A DNA stretch of 64,000 bases from NCBI GenBank assembly GCA_905221605.1, contig CAJNDS010002213.1, positions 186,001-250,000 on the forward strand, given 5' to 3'. This DNA is from Symbiodinium natans. Its lineage: Eukaryota > Sar > Dinophyceae > Suessiales > Symbiodiniaceae. Under the pieces are notes generated by a model that worked only from the letters and a program-made list of their open reading frames with translations, was not told where the DNA came from and did not search any database. A program made the position numbers and the translations under genes. Shown piece after piece: positions 1-9,950 of the stretch; position 1 is the first letter of the stretch; each line of letters opens with the position of its first letter.

Positions 1-35
1 CTATCAAGGACTGTTAGTGTCAGGGGGAACATCCC
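1..35. mobile_element. foldback family A, right half
   Basis: Ends in the family's right arm (TTAGTGTCAGGGGGAACATC + CC). The left half lies beyond the window edge. Confidence 0.6.
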
Positions 36-93
36 AAAAGGTTACCTGCAAAAGCTGCCCATCGTATCTCTTACTCTAGGGAGCCCTTGACCG

Positions 94-142
94 TTTAGGG
101 TTTAGGGTTTAGGGTTTAGGGTTTAGGGTTTAGGGTTTAGGG
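94..142 (+). repeat. interstitial telomere array
   Basis: Seven perfect TTTAGGG units. Confidence 0.97.
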
Positions 143-760
143 GAAAACCCGAAGCCCGACGGTCAGAATTCTTCAGGGGTGCCGTACCCAAGGAACCGAT
201 GAGGAAGTTAAGGTTTTAGACTAAGTGAGAACCGCACCGAAACCGAAAAGTTGCACGTTCGATCGTAGAGAGGAAGTCGTATTCTACCCTGACTACACCT
301 AAAAACCCGAGACCCTAAACCCAAAAACCCTGGAGCCCCGAACCATGAGCCTTACCTTTGGGATCCAAACCACCATGAGCCCTACAGTTGTCAAGCCCCA
401 AGGCTTTGAATCTTTGATTCCGAATGTCATTTTCCTGAAGCCGTAAACCCTTGAAACCTTAGTGTCACAGACCCGTAAAACTAAGATCGCCAAACACTGA
501 AGCCCTGAACACCGCGACTCACCGTAAACCCTAGACCTCGGATACCACAAGCCCTTGAAGCACTGAAGCACCCCACGACATGAAGCAAAGACCCCCCGGC
601 CCCCACGCCATCGCTAGACCCAAAGTGTAAAGCCCCCAAAACCGCACACCCTGAACCCCAAACCAGACTTCGGTTCAAACCCTAAGCCCCAAACCCCAAC
701 CCCGAAGCCCTTAACAGCCTGAAAACCTAAACCCGAAACCCCAAACCCCGAAGCCTACTT

Positions 761-870
761 GGTAGCCCAGTAACCATCTTACAACAAGGGTGCCCTTTTC
801 TGGGGTTGGTTACTTTTTTTAAAGTGAACCCAGAACCAAGAAAAGGGTAAAGGGGCACCACTGGGCTACC
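761..870. mobile_element. 110-bp inverted-repeat element
   Basis: Ends are GGTAGCCCAGT and ACTGGGCTACC, a perfect 11-bp inverted pair, with a second inner pair (CTGGGGTTGGTTACTTT / AAAGTGAACCCAGAACCAAG). A one-arm relative is at 15653-15695. Confidence 0.65.
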
Positions 871-886
871 AAACCTAAAGCTGCAG

Positions 887-950
887 AAGGCCCCCGTCTC
901 AGCCGCCGCCAGCCGAACGGTTCGCAAGGCGCGAGGGCCAGAGGACCAAG
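887..950 (+). CDS. candidate exon, unknown gene
   Basis: 64 nt between acceptor agctgcag and donor CCAAG|GTGTCC, encoding KAPVSAAASRTVRKARGPED. It follows directly after the foldback element at 761-870 and is followed by a TTTAGGG run. No homology recognised; the antisense frame is also open. Confidence 0.25.
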
Positions 951-1032
951 GTGTCCAGCCTCGGAGGGCCATGTTTAGGGTTTAGGGTTTAGTGTTCAGG
1001 GTTTAGGGCTAGGGTTTTGGGCTTAGGGTTTA

Positions 1033-1110
1033 CGAAAATAGGGGACACCGAAAATAGACCCCCAAAATAGTAGGATCCCCTTATTTAATAAGGACCCAAA
1101 AAAGGTACAC
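1033..1110. mobile_element. foldback family B, partial
   Basis: CGAAAATAGGGG, then CCCCAAAATAGTAGGATCCC and AAGGACCCAAAAAAGGTAC, matching the body of family B. Confidence 0.55.
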
Positions 1111-1451
1111 CTAACATCGTAAACCCTCCATGTGGGGTTGAGGGTTTGAGGTGTATGGGTTTAGGGTCTAGGGTCTAGGGTTTAGGGTTTAGGGTTTAGG
1201 GTTTAGGTTTTGGGGTTTAGGGCTTAGGGATTGGGGTTTGGGCTCAGGGTGTAGGGGTCTGGGGCTTCAGGGCTTTAGGGATTTTGGGGCTCATGCCCTT
1301 CAGGACCCTAAGCCCTGAGCTCTACCCCCTTTTCGGGTTTGGGGCTTCAGGGGTTTTTTGCACGTGGGATGTAGGCTCATGATCGTTCGGAGTTGTTCTG
1401 TTTTTTGGGGTCACTGGGGCCTGCGGGGATTCGAGTAGGATCGGGGTAGGT

Positions 1452-1564
1452 ACATGGTCCCTCAGTATGGGCCTTAAGGGGACCCCTCATATATATTTCT
1501 CAGAAACCCTGTACAACCCAAGGGCCCATACTTCAGAACCCTTGAAAGGAGGTAAGGCCCATAT
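1452..1564. mobile_element. foldback family D
   Basis: CATGGTCCCTCAGTATGGGC at the left and GGGCCCATACTTCAGAACCC toward the right form an imperfect inverted pair. Confidence 0.5.
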
Positions 1565-2069
1565 AGCTACCCTTTGAGTAGGATCTAGGGTTCAGTGTTA
1601 AGGCTTGAAAAGCTATTTCTGAGTGAGGGGACGTCTTCGTCAACGACTTTGGGCCTGGGTCTAGCCTCTTGCTTCAAAACGGGCTTCTCCGGGTATTCAA
1701 GGAGGGCGATTCATGTTCAGGGCAATTACACGGCTTGCGAAGTTTCGGTTCCCGACCGTCATGGTGCTCTCAAGAACCCGAGTGGGTATTTTTTCCACAG
1801 AAGCTTCAGTAGGGTTTATATAGGGTTTAGAGTTTTCGAGGCACCCCCAATCAGAGGCGCTAAGCCTGTGAGCCTTTAACCCTCAGCCCGTTGTCAAGTC
1901 AAGACCGATGCATCGCGCGTCTGCAGTGCAGACACGAAAAACCCCCAAAGGAAGCTACCTTCTAAGAGGGCTATAAAGGACAGAATGTGATATCTTGGTG
2001 ACATCATTGAAGTTGCTTCGCAAGAGCCCAGAAAGCTAACCCCGTGTTACCTCGGAACTCTAAGGACAC

Positions 2070-2176
2070 ATGGGGAATTCCGAAAATGGGGTTACCCTTC
2101 ATATACCCCCAAAATGCGATATAATCTTTTTAAAGGAGCCCCCAAAAAAGGGTACCCCTATTTTCGGAAACCCCAT
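2070..2176. mobile_element. foldback family B, complete
   Basis: 107 bp. The left arm 2070-2099 (ATGGGGAATTCCGAAAATGG...) and the right arm 2147-2176 (...CCTATTTTCGGAAACCCCAT) are near-perfect inverted copies about 30 bp long. Confidence 0.75.
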
Positions 2177-2953
2177 ATTGAAACTCACAGCATAACTCCG
2201 TCAGGCTGCACGTGGTCTATCGGAAAGCTGGACTCTTGGCCCACCTCCTGGGAATGGGGTGTCGGGTTCAGGGGTACCGGGGCACTTCTCCGAAATGATG
2301 GTCGCTTTTCTTGGATGCTAGGGTTTAGGGTTTAGGGTTTGGGGTTTGGGGTTTAGGGTTTAGGGTTATGTAATTAACGGCCCCTTGATAGAGTAGGACC
2401 CCTCCAAACAGGAGCATCAATGGGAGAACTGGAGACCTAAGAAAGCGGAACTTCTGTTGGGGTCTAGAGTCTGGGTAGCGTTCCAGGCTGTGGGCTGTTG
2501 AGGGATTCGAGTCCAGAGGTCCAATGTGGCTCTACTAAGTACCAGTTTAGGGCCGGGTTTCGGCTTAGGGTTCATGAAAGCCCTCAAGTCTAAGCCCAAG
2601 ACCCTGCGGGAGCCGACCTGTCTTTCAGACACCACAGGCGCACTCAGCCAGGCACCCCCTCCCCCACCCCACCCCCCCAACTTCGCACCGACCCGGTGCT
2701 ACCTACCCCCTCCTTACCTCCCAACCCGACCTTCAACCCTACCGTGTTCTTCTCGTTTTGCCACTTTCACATTTGGGGTGCCTGGTCCGTACATGAGCCT
2801 GTTACAACATGCATGAGCTTGTTACAACATGCCCAAAAGGGAATGATTGCACATACACCCGAGATCTCCGTGTTTGGGTTGCCTCGCTGCTGGGGCAGGC
2901 CAGGCTGGGTCGCCTAACGTTAAAATTAAGGGTATCTTGGATTTGTTCAAGAA

Positions 2954-3020
2954 TTGGGGTCTCGATGTATCCTATAAAACTATAAGAAAAACTAAGCTCT
3001 TCAACAAGCCGAGACCCCAA
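2954..3020. mobile_element. 67-bp inverted-repeat element
   Basis: Perfect 11-bp inverted ends TTGGGGTCTCG (2954-2964) and CGAGACCCCAA (3010-3020) around an AT-rich centre. Confidence 0.5.
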
Positions 3021-3225
3021 GTGCATAACCCCCGGCTCCTGCTGACTATCCAGCCAGTCTGCTTGACCTTGGTGGCAGCCGGGAACCCCAGAGCCGCAAA
3101 ACATGTCACAGTTGAGGGCTGAGAGTTTAGGATGGTTTCAGGGGTTGAGGGTTTTAGGTTTAGGATTTTAGGGTTTAGGGTTAGGGTTTAGGGTTTTAGG
3201 CTTCCTCTTGAAGAGAGGGTTCCAG

Positions 3226-3319
3226 GGTGTGGTATTCTGCTGCTGCCTTGCACGAGGCTGTATGTCGGCTGTCAGGATGAGCAGCACGCCTAGGCCCTTC
3301 AAATGCTCTCAAAGGGCAG
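3226..3319 (+). CDS. candidate exon ending at a telomere-repeat donor
   Basis: 94 nt after acceptor ggttccag. One frame is open across it and ends RPFKCSQRA at CAG|GTTTAGGG, the first unit of the 3321-3397 array. No homology recognised. The minus strand also reads well (GLGVLLILTADIQP). Confidence 0.2.
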
Positions 3320-3320
3320 G

Positions 3321-3397
3321 TTTAGGGTTTAGGGTTTAGGGTTTAGGGTTTAGGTTTTAGGGTTTAGGGTTTAGGGTTTAGGGTTTAGGGTTTAGGG
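3321..3397 (+). repeat. interstitial telomere array
   Basis: About 11 TTTAGGG units. The G at 3320 makes GTTTAGGG at the end of candidate exon 3226-3319. Confidence 0.97.
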
Positions 3398-3510
3398 TCG
3401 AAAGAAAGTACAGGGGTGTAGGGGGGGGGGGGGGCTACAAACATTCAAATCATGTGGACTGTTATAGGGAGAAGTAGGGATGTCGGCCTCATGGGATTCA
3501 AAAACCTGAC

Positions 3511-3616
3511 GCAAGAGTAACCTCGGAATAACAAGGGTGCCCTTTTTGCTTTTAAAGCGGCTTATCAGGGAATCAAAACCGTAGGAAAAAGAAGCAGGGA
3601 CTACTCTGGGTCCTAG
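3511..3616. repeat. dispersed family C element
   Basis: Shared order: AAGAGTAACCTCGGAATA, AAGGGTGCCCTTTTT, GGCTTATCAGGGAA, CTCTGGGTCCTAG. Confidence 0.6.
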
Positions 3617-4295
3617 GAAATGTCGTAAAGGGGCGTTAGTTTAAGGGACCCTAAACCCTAAACCCTAAACCCTAAACCCTAAACCCTAGGAATTTCAAAG
3701 CATAAATTGATGGCAGCGGCCAGCTGTCAAGAGCGACAGGAACTCCTTGCTTTCGTTGTAGCAGCCTTAGGGTTTAGGGTTTAGGGTTTAGGGTTTAGGG
3801 TTTAGGGTTTAGGCCCTCCGAAGGCCAGACCCTCAACCCCAAGCGCCTCAACAGCTACAAAATCCAACACATCCCCGTCAAAAGCCCTAAGCCCTAAGCC
3901 CTGCAGTCCTACAGCCCTACCACCCTACAACCCTAAACCCCACACCCTAAACCCAAAACCCCAAACCCTAGACCCCATACCCTAACCCTAAACCCTAAAC
4001 CCCAAACTTTTTATCTTCATCAATAGGGGGATATAAGGTTCTAGGGTTTAGGGTATAGGAGGCTCCAGAAACGTGGGGCTCAGCCTGCTCTCAGTAGGGA
4101 CTGAAGGAATTAGGTACCTCAGAGCTTTCTGACTTAGGGTTGGGGGTTTAGGGTTTAGGGTTTAGGGTTTAGGGTTTAGGGTTTAGGGTTTTAGGGGAAC
4201 ATATGCACCTATTTCACTCATCCCCAACTCCTTAAGAGCCAGGAAGTCAAGCTTGAGCATCCATGTCTAGGGCTTGTAGGCGTTAGGCTGTTAAA

Positions 4296-4346
4296 GGCCT
4301 ACTTTCGGTTTAGGGTTTAGGGTTTAGGGTTTAGGCCTACTTTCGG
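4296..4346 (+). repeat. telomere tract between 13-bp direct repeats
   Basis: GGCCTACTTTCGG at 4296-4308 and 4334-4346 flanks 25 bp of TTTAGGG units. Confidence 0.8.
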
Positions 4347-4447
4347 TTTAGGGCTCAGGGTTAAGGGTAGCTGCATCTGGGGTTTGGGGGGGTTTAAGGT
4401 CTGTTGAGGGCGTCAAGTTTCCAGAATGGCCGGCCCCACGCAAATGG

Positions 4448-4526
4448 ACCCTAAACCCTAAACCCTAAACCCTAAACCTTAAACCCTAAACCCTAAACCC
4501 TAAACCCTAAACCCTAAACCCTAAAC
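4448..4526 (-). repeat. interstitial telomere array
   Basis: About 11 CCCTAAA units with one CCTTAAA variant. Confidence 0.97.
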
Positions 4527-4550
4527 CAAGCCCAGACGCCTGCGAAGTAG

Positions 4551-4628
4551 AACATGGCCTGCAGCAAGGGGGGCAGTCTTCGCCTCTACACCCTGTCGGG
4601 CCCTAGCGCTGTGCTCGCCGGGTTCAAG
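4551..4628 (+). CDS. candidate exon, unknown gene
   Basis: 78 nt, exactly 26 codons, acceptor gcgaagtag, donor TTCAAG|GTTTAG. It encodes NMACSKGGSLRLYTLSGPSA and VLAGFK. Third-position GC is 22/26 against 14/26 at first positions, the bias expected for the sense strand. It is preceded by a CCCTAAA array. No family recognised. Confidence 0.4.
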
Positions 4629-5136
4629 GTTTAGAGCTTGAAGGGTTCTTGGGTTTCGCTAAGGTTGTAGTCTAGGGTTAAAGGGCGTTTGGGGCGAAGT
4701 GCTGGGTTTAGGGCTTTTGGGGTTAAGGTCTTAAAGTTTCTGAGTAGTGTATGGCTTCCAGGATGTTGATGGCACCTGTGCAAGATTCGTTTTTATAAGG
4801 CCTAGGGCGCAGGGCGTAGGGATGTTTAGGGTTTAGGACTTGCCGTACCATGGGCAAATATGGGCAGGTCTCTCAATCAGGGTTCCTTCTTGCAAAAATT
4901 GAGTGCCCGAATATTATGGGCACCTACCCAATAAGGAAACCGCCATGAAGTATGACCATCACATACACCTGAGCCGTAGTACGACTGTTATGAAATTTGT
5001 TTGCTCAATTTTGCTTCGCCATCGAGTTGAAGAAATGCAGGGCCCTGAATAGTTACAGTAGGGTTTGGGGAGTTATTATTGTAAATGATGACATCGGGAC
5101 CCTCAATGCATACTATATATTCGTAAGTATTCCGAC

Positions 5137-5232
5137 TTCCGAAATTAGGGGTACAGTACCTTATTCAGGTCCTTGTTCTCAGGCGATCCTACTATTTGGG
5201 GGTCTATATTTGGCGTCCCCGATTTTCGTAAA
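5137..5232. mobile_element. foldback family B, diverged
   Basis: Left CTTCCGAAATTAGGGGTACA, centre GATCCTACTATTTGGGGGTC, right GTCCCCGATTTTCGTAAAGC. Confidence 0.55.
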
Positions 5233-5376
5233 GCCCCATAATACCCAACCCTAAACCCTAAACCCTAAACCTTAAACCCGATTGGTGACCTGTATCTCCG
5301 AGCGCGTGATGCGGTCGCCACGGCTGCTGAATGCCCGCGCTGCGTTCTGGAGCTCCTGCGCGGAGGCGATGCGAGC

Positions 5377-5469
5377 TTAGGGTTTAGGGTTTAGGGTTTA
5401 GGGTTTAGGGTTTAGGGTTTAGGGTTTAGGGTTTAGGGTTTAGGGTTTAGGGTTTAGGGTTTAGGGTTA
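5377..5469 (+). repeat. interstitial telomere array
   Basis: About 13 TTTAGGG units. Confidence 0.97.
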
Positions 5470-5485
5470 GGACATTACGTCGCAG

Positions 5486-5554
5486 CCAGCCCAAGAACTT
5501 CGTCTCGAGTCAGGCTACGAAGTGCAGAAACCTCCCAAACAAAGCCACGCATAG
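5486..5554 (+). CDS. candidate terminal exon, unknown gene
   Basis: 69 nt ending in TAG, acceptor tacgtcgcag directly downstream of a TTTAGGG array. It encodes PAQELRLESGYEVQKPPKQS and HA. A possible upstream exon is 5303-5365 (RVMRSPRLLNARAAFWSS), with a GC donor and phase 0 on both sides. Strand is uncertain for both. Confidence 0.25.
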   Translation, partial: PAQELRLESGYEVQKPPKQSHA

Positions 5555-5819
5555 GGTTAGGATTTAGCGTTTAGGGTCTCGGGTTCAGGGTCTAGAGTCT
5601 ATAGGGTGAGGTGAAACCTACGGGTTTAGGGTTTAGGGCTTAGAGTAAGGGTTTGCACGTCTAAAACAGCTTTGAGGTGTACCTGTTTGGGCTCCGGACC
5701 CACACTGCACTAAACTAAGCCCTCGCCTTCGAACACTAACTCACCCTAAACCCTCAACCAAAACCCTGCACCTAAATCCTGATCTAACCCCTCAACCCGA
5801 AACCCTGCACATAAACCCT

Positions 5820-5909
5820 GAACCCTAACCCTAAACCCTAAACCCTAAACCCTAAACCCTGAACCCTAAACCCTAAACCCTAAACCCTAAACCCTAAACC
5901 CTAAACCCC
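5820..5909 (-). repeat. interstitial telomere array
   Basis: About 12 CCCTAAA units, one CCCTGAA. Confidence 0.97.
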
Positions 5910-6031
5910 TGGGGCCTCACGTCGAGGCACGCCCCCGCGGAGGGCGCTGAAGACGCTCACCTTGGGACAAAGCGGGTGCGGTCGAGGGCGTGGGGGTTCA
6001 TCTGTTCAGAGTTCAGGGTTTAGCTTTGCTA

Positions 6032-6245
6032 TGGTTTAGGGTTTAGGGTTTAGGGTTTAGGGTTTAGGGTTTAGGGTTTAGGGTTTAGGGTTTAGGGTTT
6101 AGGGTTTAGGGTTTAGGGTTTAGGGTTTAGGGTTTAGGGCTTAGGTTTAGCGACTTGTCTGTTGAGGTTTTCAGGGTGTAGCTCTTTGAGGGCCCAGGGG
6201 TTAGTCTGTTTAGGGCTTGTGGTGTTTAGGGCCTCGGGTAGCTGA
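6032..6245 (+). repeat. telomere array plus 100-bp flank, copy 1
   Basis: (TTTAGGG)n to about 6146, then AGCGACTTGTCTGTTGAGGT and about 80 bp more. The same array-plus-flank recurs at 8341-8543 with only a few changes. Confidence 0.85.
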
Positions 6246-6816
6246 TACCGAAAGGACAAAAGCGAGCTAAGGCCCCCCCCCTGCCTCATGAGAATAGCCT
6301 TATGCTTAAGCAAGGCCGAAATTGTATTTCGCGCTTCCTCTTTTATTCCCCTCAACCCTGAACTCTAGAAACCCTAAACCCCGAGAAAGTTTGGGGTTTG
6401 GGGTTGAGGGCACTAAAAATCTGAAGACGCAAGAAGCCTAAACCCCTAGGGTTCAGGGTTTAGGGCCCGAACCTTCGAACCTACCAACATACCCCTAAAC
6501 CCTAGAAGCCCTAACAACATACAAGCGAGCTTGGCTCCAAGGTACCACATGCCGCTGGTGCTCCTGGTGAGAGCCGCAACTTCCAACACCCCTGCCGTAG
6601 AGGCGCTAAGGGTTTTTGGGGGGTTTAGGGTTTAGGTTTTGGGGTTTAGGTTTCGAGTTTGGGATTTGGGACCTGCGTGCGAAACGGAACAGTCCTTCAG
6701 TTGTTCTTAAGCCCTTCTGTTTGTGGGTGGGACGCCATCTCGGGACTTTGGCCTCTATACTCATTGCTTATAGGGGTTCAGGATGGACAGGGACGACTGG
6801 GAATCTCTTAGGGCAG

Positions 6817-6958
6817 TTCCCTGGTCCCTTAGTACGGGCCCTTGAAAAGGGGACCCCGTATAATATGCCCCTTGTATACCCTATACAGATTACGGGCCCA
6901 TACATCGGAACCCATTTAAGGGAGGTTTGGGACCATACTAAGGGCCCATGAAATTACC
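6817..6958. mobile_element. foldback family D
   Basis: CTGGTCCCTTAGTACGGGCC on the left, GGGACCATACTAAGGGCCCA on the right, with an inner pair around ACGGGCCCATAC. Confidence 0.55.
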
Positions 6959-6998
6959 CTCACACCTCAAGGTGCCTTCCAAGTCTCTAGGCTTATGG

Positions 6999-7060
6999 CC
7001 CTAAACCCTAAACCCTAAACCCTAAACATTAAACCCTAAACCCTAAACCCTAAACCCTAA
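6999..7060 (-). repeat. interstitial telomere array
   Basis: Eight CCCTAAA units, one variant. Confidence 0.95.
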
Positions 7061-7359
7061 TTAAACCGTTTGAAGACTTCAGAGCCCGTAGAAGATTTAC
7101 TATTCGCTTGTAGGGTGTAAGGGTTCAGGGAGTTGCAGACCCCTAAGCCCAATGGCCTTGGGAAAGAACTATCTAAACCCTATAAACCCTAAACCCTAGA
7201 CTCTTGGCTTCCCCAGTGAGACTTCAGTTCAGGGACCAAAGGAGGGGCACTCACAAGCACAAGGGACCCTAGGGTCTAACAGGGTTTGGGGTTTAGGGCT
7301 TTAGGGTTTGGGGTTTAGGGCTTAGGTTTAGGGTTTAGGGCTATCTAGGTGCTACTTAA

Positions 7360-7572
7360 TTAGGTAGGACGGATTGCGTAAAGTAAGGGGTTTGTCGTGG
7401 TGTCCCGAAATTCACATAACTCCTGCTCCCAAAAATCACGGAGCAGGGCGCGTGTGACACCGAAGTCACGGGCTCTAAGCTCCCGAAACCCGAAACTCTG
7501 AACGATCAAAGAGCCCTGCTCCTGCTGCGTCTCGTAGAGCACCAGGTCTTCTACCTCCCAACAGCTCAACAC
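7360..7572 (-). CDS. unidentified 70-codon open frame, possible exon
   Basis: The frame reads VEDLVLYETQQEQGSLIVQS and ALLRDFWEQELCEFRDTTTN, a balanced soluble-protein composition unlike the repeat-derived frames around it. It contains one short telomere-degenerate stretch (GFRELRA). No family recognised and no convincing splice borders. It may be an exon or chance. Confidence 0.25.
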   Translation of the reverse strand: MLSCWEVEDLVLYETQQEQGSLIVQSFGFRELRARDFGVTRALLRDFWEQELCEFRDTTTNPLLYAIRPT

Positions 7573-7708
7573 TCAGGAGGTGCCCTTAGGGTTTAGGGCT
7601 AAGGGTTTCGGGTTAAGGGTTAAGGGTTAAGGATTAGGGTTTAGGGTTTGGGGTTTGGGGTTTGGGGTTAAGGGTTTGGGGTTAAGGGTTTAGGGCTAGG
7701 GTAGCTTT

Positions 7709-7832
7709 CTTGGGGTAGTTACGTGGTCCCTTATTTTGGGCCAGTACTTGCTATCAAGCCCAAGGGGTCCCATACTTCAGAACCCTTTTAAGGAGGTAAG
7801 GGACCATAGTCTAAGGGACCATAAGCCCTAAA
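7709..7832. mobile_element. foldback family D
   Basis: GTGGTCCCTTATTTTGGGCC on the left; CCCATACTTCAGAACCC and GTAAGGGACCATAG on the right. Confidence 0.55.
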
Positions 7833-8273
7833 CCCTCAACCCTAAACCCTCAAACCCAGCAAACCTCCAAGGTCGACGGCTACCTAAGGGGTAGCGAGCT
7901 CTCCCAAAACCCTCAGCCCTAAACGCGCAACCCTAAACCCGAAACCCCAAACCCGAACCCCCATGAAAAGAGGAACAGAGAGCTTCTGGCTTAATGGCTT
8001 CGGGGCAGGCCCCGGAGCCTCACAAACCTCTAAACCCCCCGAGGTCCTAAACCCTGATCTCAGAGCCCTAAACCCGCGTAAGCCCCGAAACCCGAAACTA
8101 AGCCCCCCCCCCACTTAAGCCCGAAGACCCTAGCAAGCCCCTAATGCCCTAGACCCTAATCCCAAACCCTGTGCTTTTAAACCCTAAACCTTAAATCCTA
8201 AACCCTGAACACTAAACCCTAAACCCTAAACCCTAAACCTTACAAGCCCTCAACCACACTCTCTCTCGTTCAG

Positions 8274-8340
8274 GGCGCCTGGAGTGTCCTTTTTGGCCAC
8301 CAGTCATCCAGGAAGCTGAAGCCTGACTCACAGAAGCAAG
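8274..8340 (+). CDS. candidate exon with telomere-repeat donor
   Basis: 67 nt, phase 0 to 1. The acceptor has a strong pyrimidine tract (ctctctctcgttcag); the donor is CAAG|GTTTAGGG, the first unit of the 8341-8444 array. It encodes GAWSVLFGHQSSRKLKPDSQ and KQ. GC is 15/22 at third and 11/22 at first positions, supporting the plus strand. It may join 9228-9298 and 9951-10026 in frame. Confidence 0.4.
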
Positions 8341-8543
8341 GTTTAGGGTTTAGGGTTTAGGGTTTAGGGTTTAGGGTTTAGGGTTTAGGGTTTAGGGTTT
8401 AGGGTTTAGGGTTTAGGGTTTAGGGTTTAGGGTTTAGGGTTTAGCGACTTGTCTGTTGAGGTTTTCAGGGTGTACCTCTTTGAGGGCCCAGGGGTTAGTC
8501 TGTTTAGGGCTTGTGGTGTTTAGGGCATCGGGTATAGCTGAAA
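8341..8543 (+). repeat. telomere array plus 100-bp flank, copy 2
   Basis: Begins at the donor of candidate exon 8274-8340 with about 15 TTTAGGG units, then the same AGCGACTTGTCTGTTGAGGT flank as at 6147. Confidence 0.85.
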
Positions 8544-8685
8544 CCCTGAACCCTAAACCCTAAACCCCAAACCCCGAACCCTAAACCCCGAACCCTAAAC
8601 CCTGAACCCTGCCTAGCCAGCCGAAGAGCGGCCCAAGACAGCGATAGAGGCAGCCCTGGAGGCTCTGGATCAGCCTCGGCATCGG

Positions 8686-8785
8686 TTAGGGTTCAGGGTT
8701 CAGGGTTCAGGGTTCAGGGTTCAGGGTTCAGGGTTCAGGGTTCAGGGTTCAGGGTTCAGGGTTCAGGGTTCAGGGTTCAGGGTTT
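8686..8785 (+). repeat. homogenised variant array TTCAGGG
   Basis: About 14 consecutive TTCAGGG units with no TTTAGGG between them, showing expansion of one variant. Confidence 0.97.
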
Positions 8786-8988
8786 ATTTTGAGGGTTGAG
8801 GGTTTAGGGTTTAGGGTTTGGGGTTGTCTATAGATAGGTTATTGCTAGCGTTGAGGACCTAACGAGTTGCGCTGCCTTGAAAAAGTTCAGGGTTCTCTGC
8901 AACCCCTCAGCCCGAAACCAAAAACCCGGCCGTTCCCGGCCATCGATGTTTCGGGAGGGCGAGGATGCCCACGAAACCCTGAGGAGTT

Positions 8989-9066
8989 TAGGGTTTAGGG
9001 TTTAGGGTTTAGGGTTTAGGGTTTAGGGTTTAGGGTTCAGGGTTCAGGGTTCAGGGTTCAGGGTTG
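8989..9066 (+). repeat. telomere array changing from TTTAGGG to TTCAGGG
   Basis: Seven TTTAGGG units pass abruptly into four TTCAGGG units. Confidence 0.95.
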
Positions 9067-9227
9067 AGGGCTGAAACCTGGACCCCACCTCGAACCCTGC
9101 ACCCTAGACTCCCTAGCCCCTAAATCCTAAACCCTACACCCTACACTCTACACCCTAAACCCTAAACCCTAAACCCTAAACCCTAAACCCTAAACCCTAC
9201 CAACAATCCCAAACCCTGCCGTCGAAG

Positions 9228-9298
9228 CCCAGTGGCCAAGCAGTTTTCTCCAAGGCCTCATCGTCGGCAGGCACATTGCAGCCTGCTCTGCATCTGCG
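9228..9298 (+). CDS. candidate exon, may follow 8274-8340
   Basis: 71 nt, phase 1 to 0, acceptor gtcgaag, donor GCG|GTTTAGGG. It encodes QWPSSFLQGLIVGRHIAACS and ASA. Phase fits both neighbours. The minus strand is also open (PADDEALEKTAWPLGFDG), so the strand is unsure. Confidence 0.3.
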
Positions 9299-9399
9299 GT
9301 TTAGGGTTTAAAGAGTTTAGGGAGTTTAGGCTTCCGGGAGTTTAGGAGTTTAGGATCTAGGATTCAGGGCAAGAATTCCACTCTAGTTGCTTACCGGCT

Positions 9400-9890
9400 G
9401 AATTTTCTAATTAGTAGATTTATGCAGGGTTGAAGGGTTGCAAAAGCCAATTCTGCCATACTTAGCCTACTTGCATGCCCAGCGTTGTCGCAGAACACGG
9501 CCGCAATGCAAAGCGAACATCTACGCTGCCTGGAAAGGTGGCGCCGCAAGGTCATGTGCGCTCCGCTGATCTATGTGGGCCGGCTCAATAATACACCCAT
9601 GATTCTATTCTACTTCTCAGTGAAAGGGGGTTTCCACTAGAAAAGCGGCCTTGGCGTGCCAGCCAGTGCCAGCTTCAAATTGGGGGCCCCGGGGTGGGGG
9701 GGGCTGGGGGGGCCGGAGAATGACATCCAAGTCTTCTGAAGCTGCAGGGCAAGCTGCCAATCAAAGCAAACCCCAGCACCTACTTGGCACCACGTGAAGG
9801 CTACAGAGAGCTTTTGGGCGAAGAAGAGAAGCAACCAACCGTTTGGTGACTTAACGTGTATGGGTGGTGGGGCTCAGGGGTTTATGGGCC
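9400..9890. other. unique island, no gene recognised
   Basis: Nearly free of telomere repeats. Contains a mixed G/C run at 9685-9705. Short frames on both strands show no recognisable protein. Confidence 0.6.
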
Positions 9891-9950
9891 CTAAACCCTA
9901 AACCCTAAACCCTAATCCCTAAACCCTACACCCTAAACCCTAAACCCTAG

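Noticed and set aside
94-142. A true chromosome end at the left edge
   Set aside because: Only seven units, followed by non-telomeric sequence and many arrays of both orientations; not terminal.
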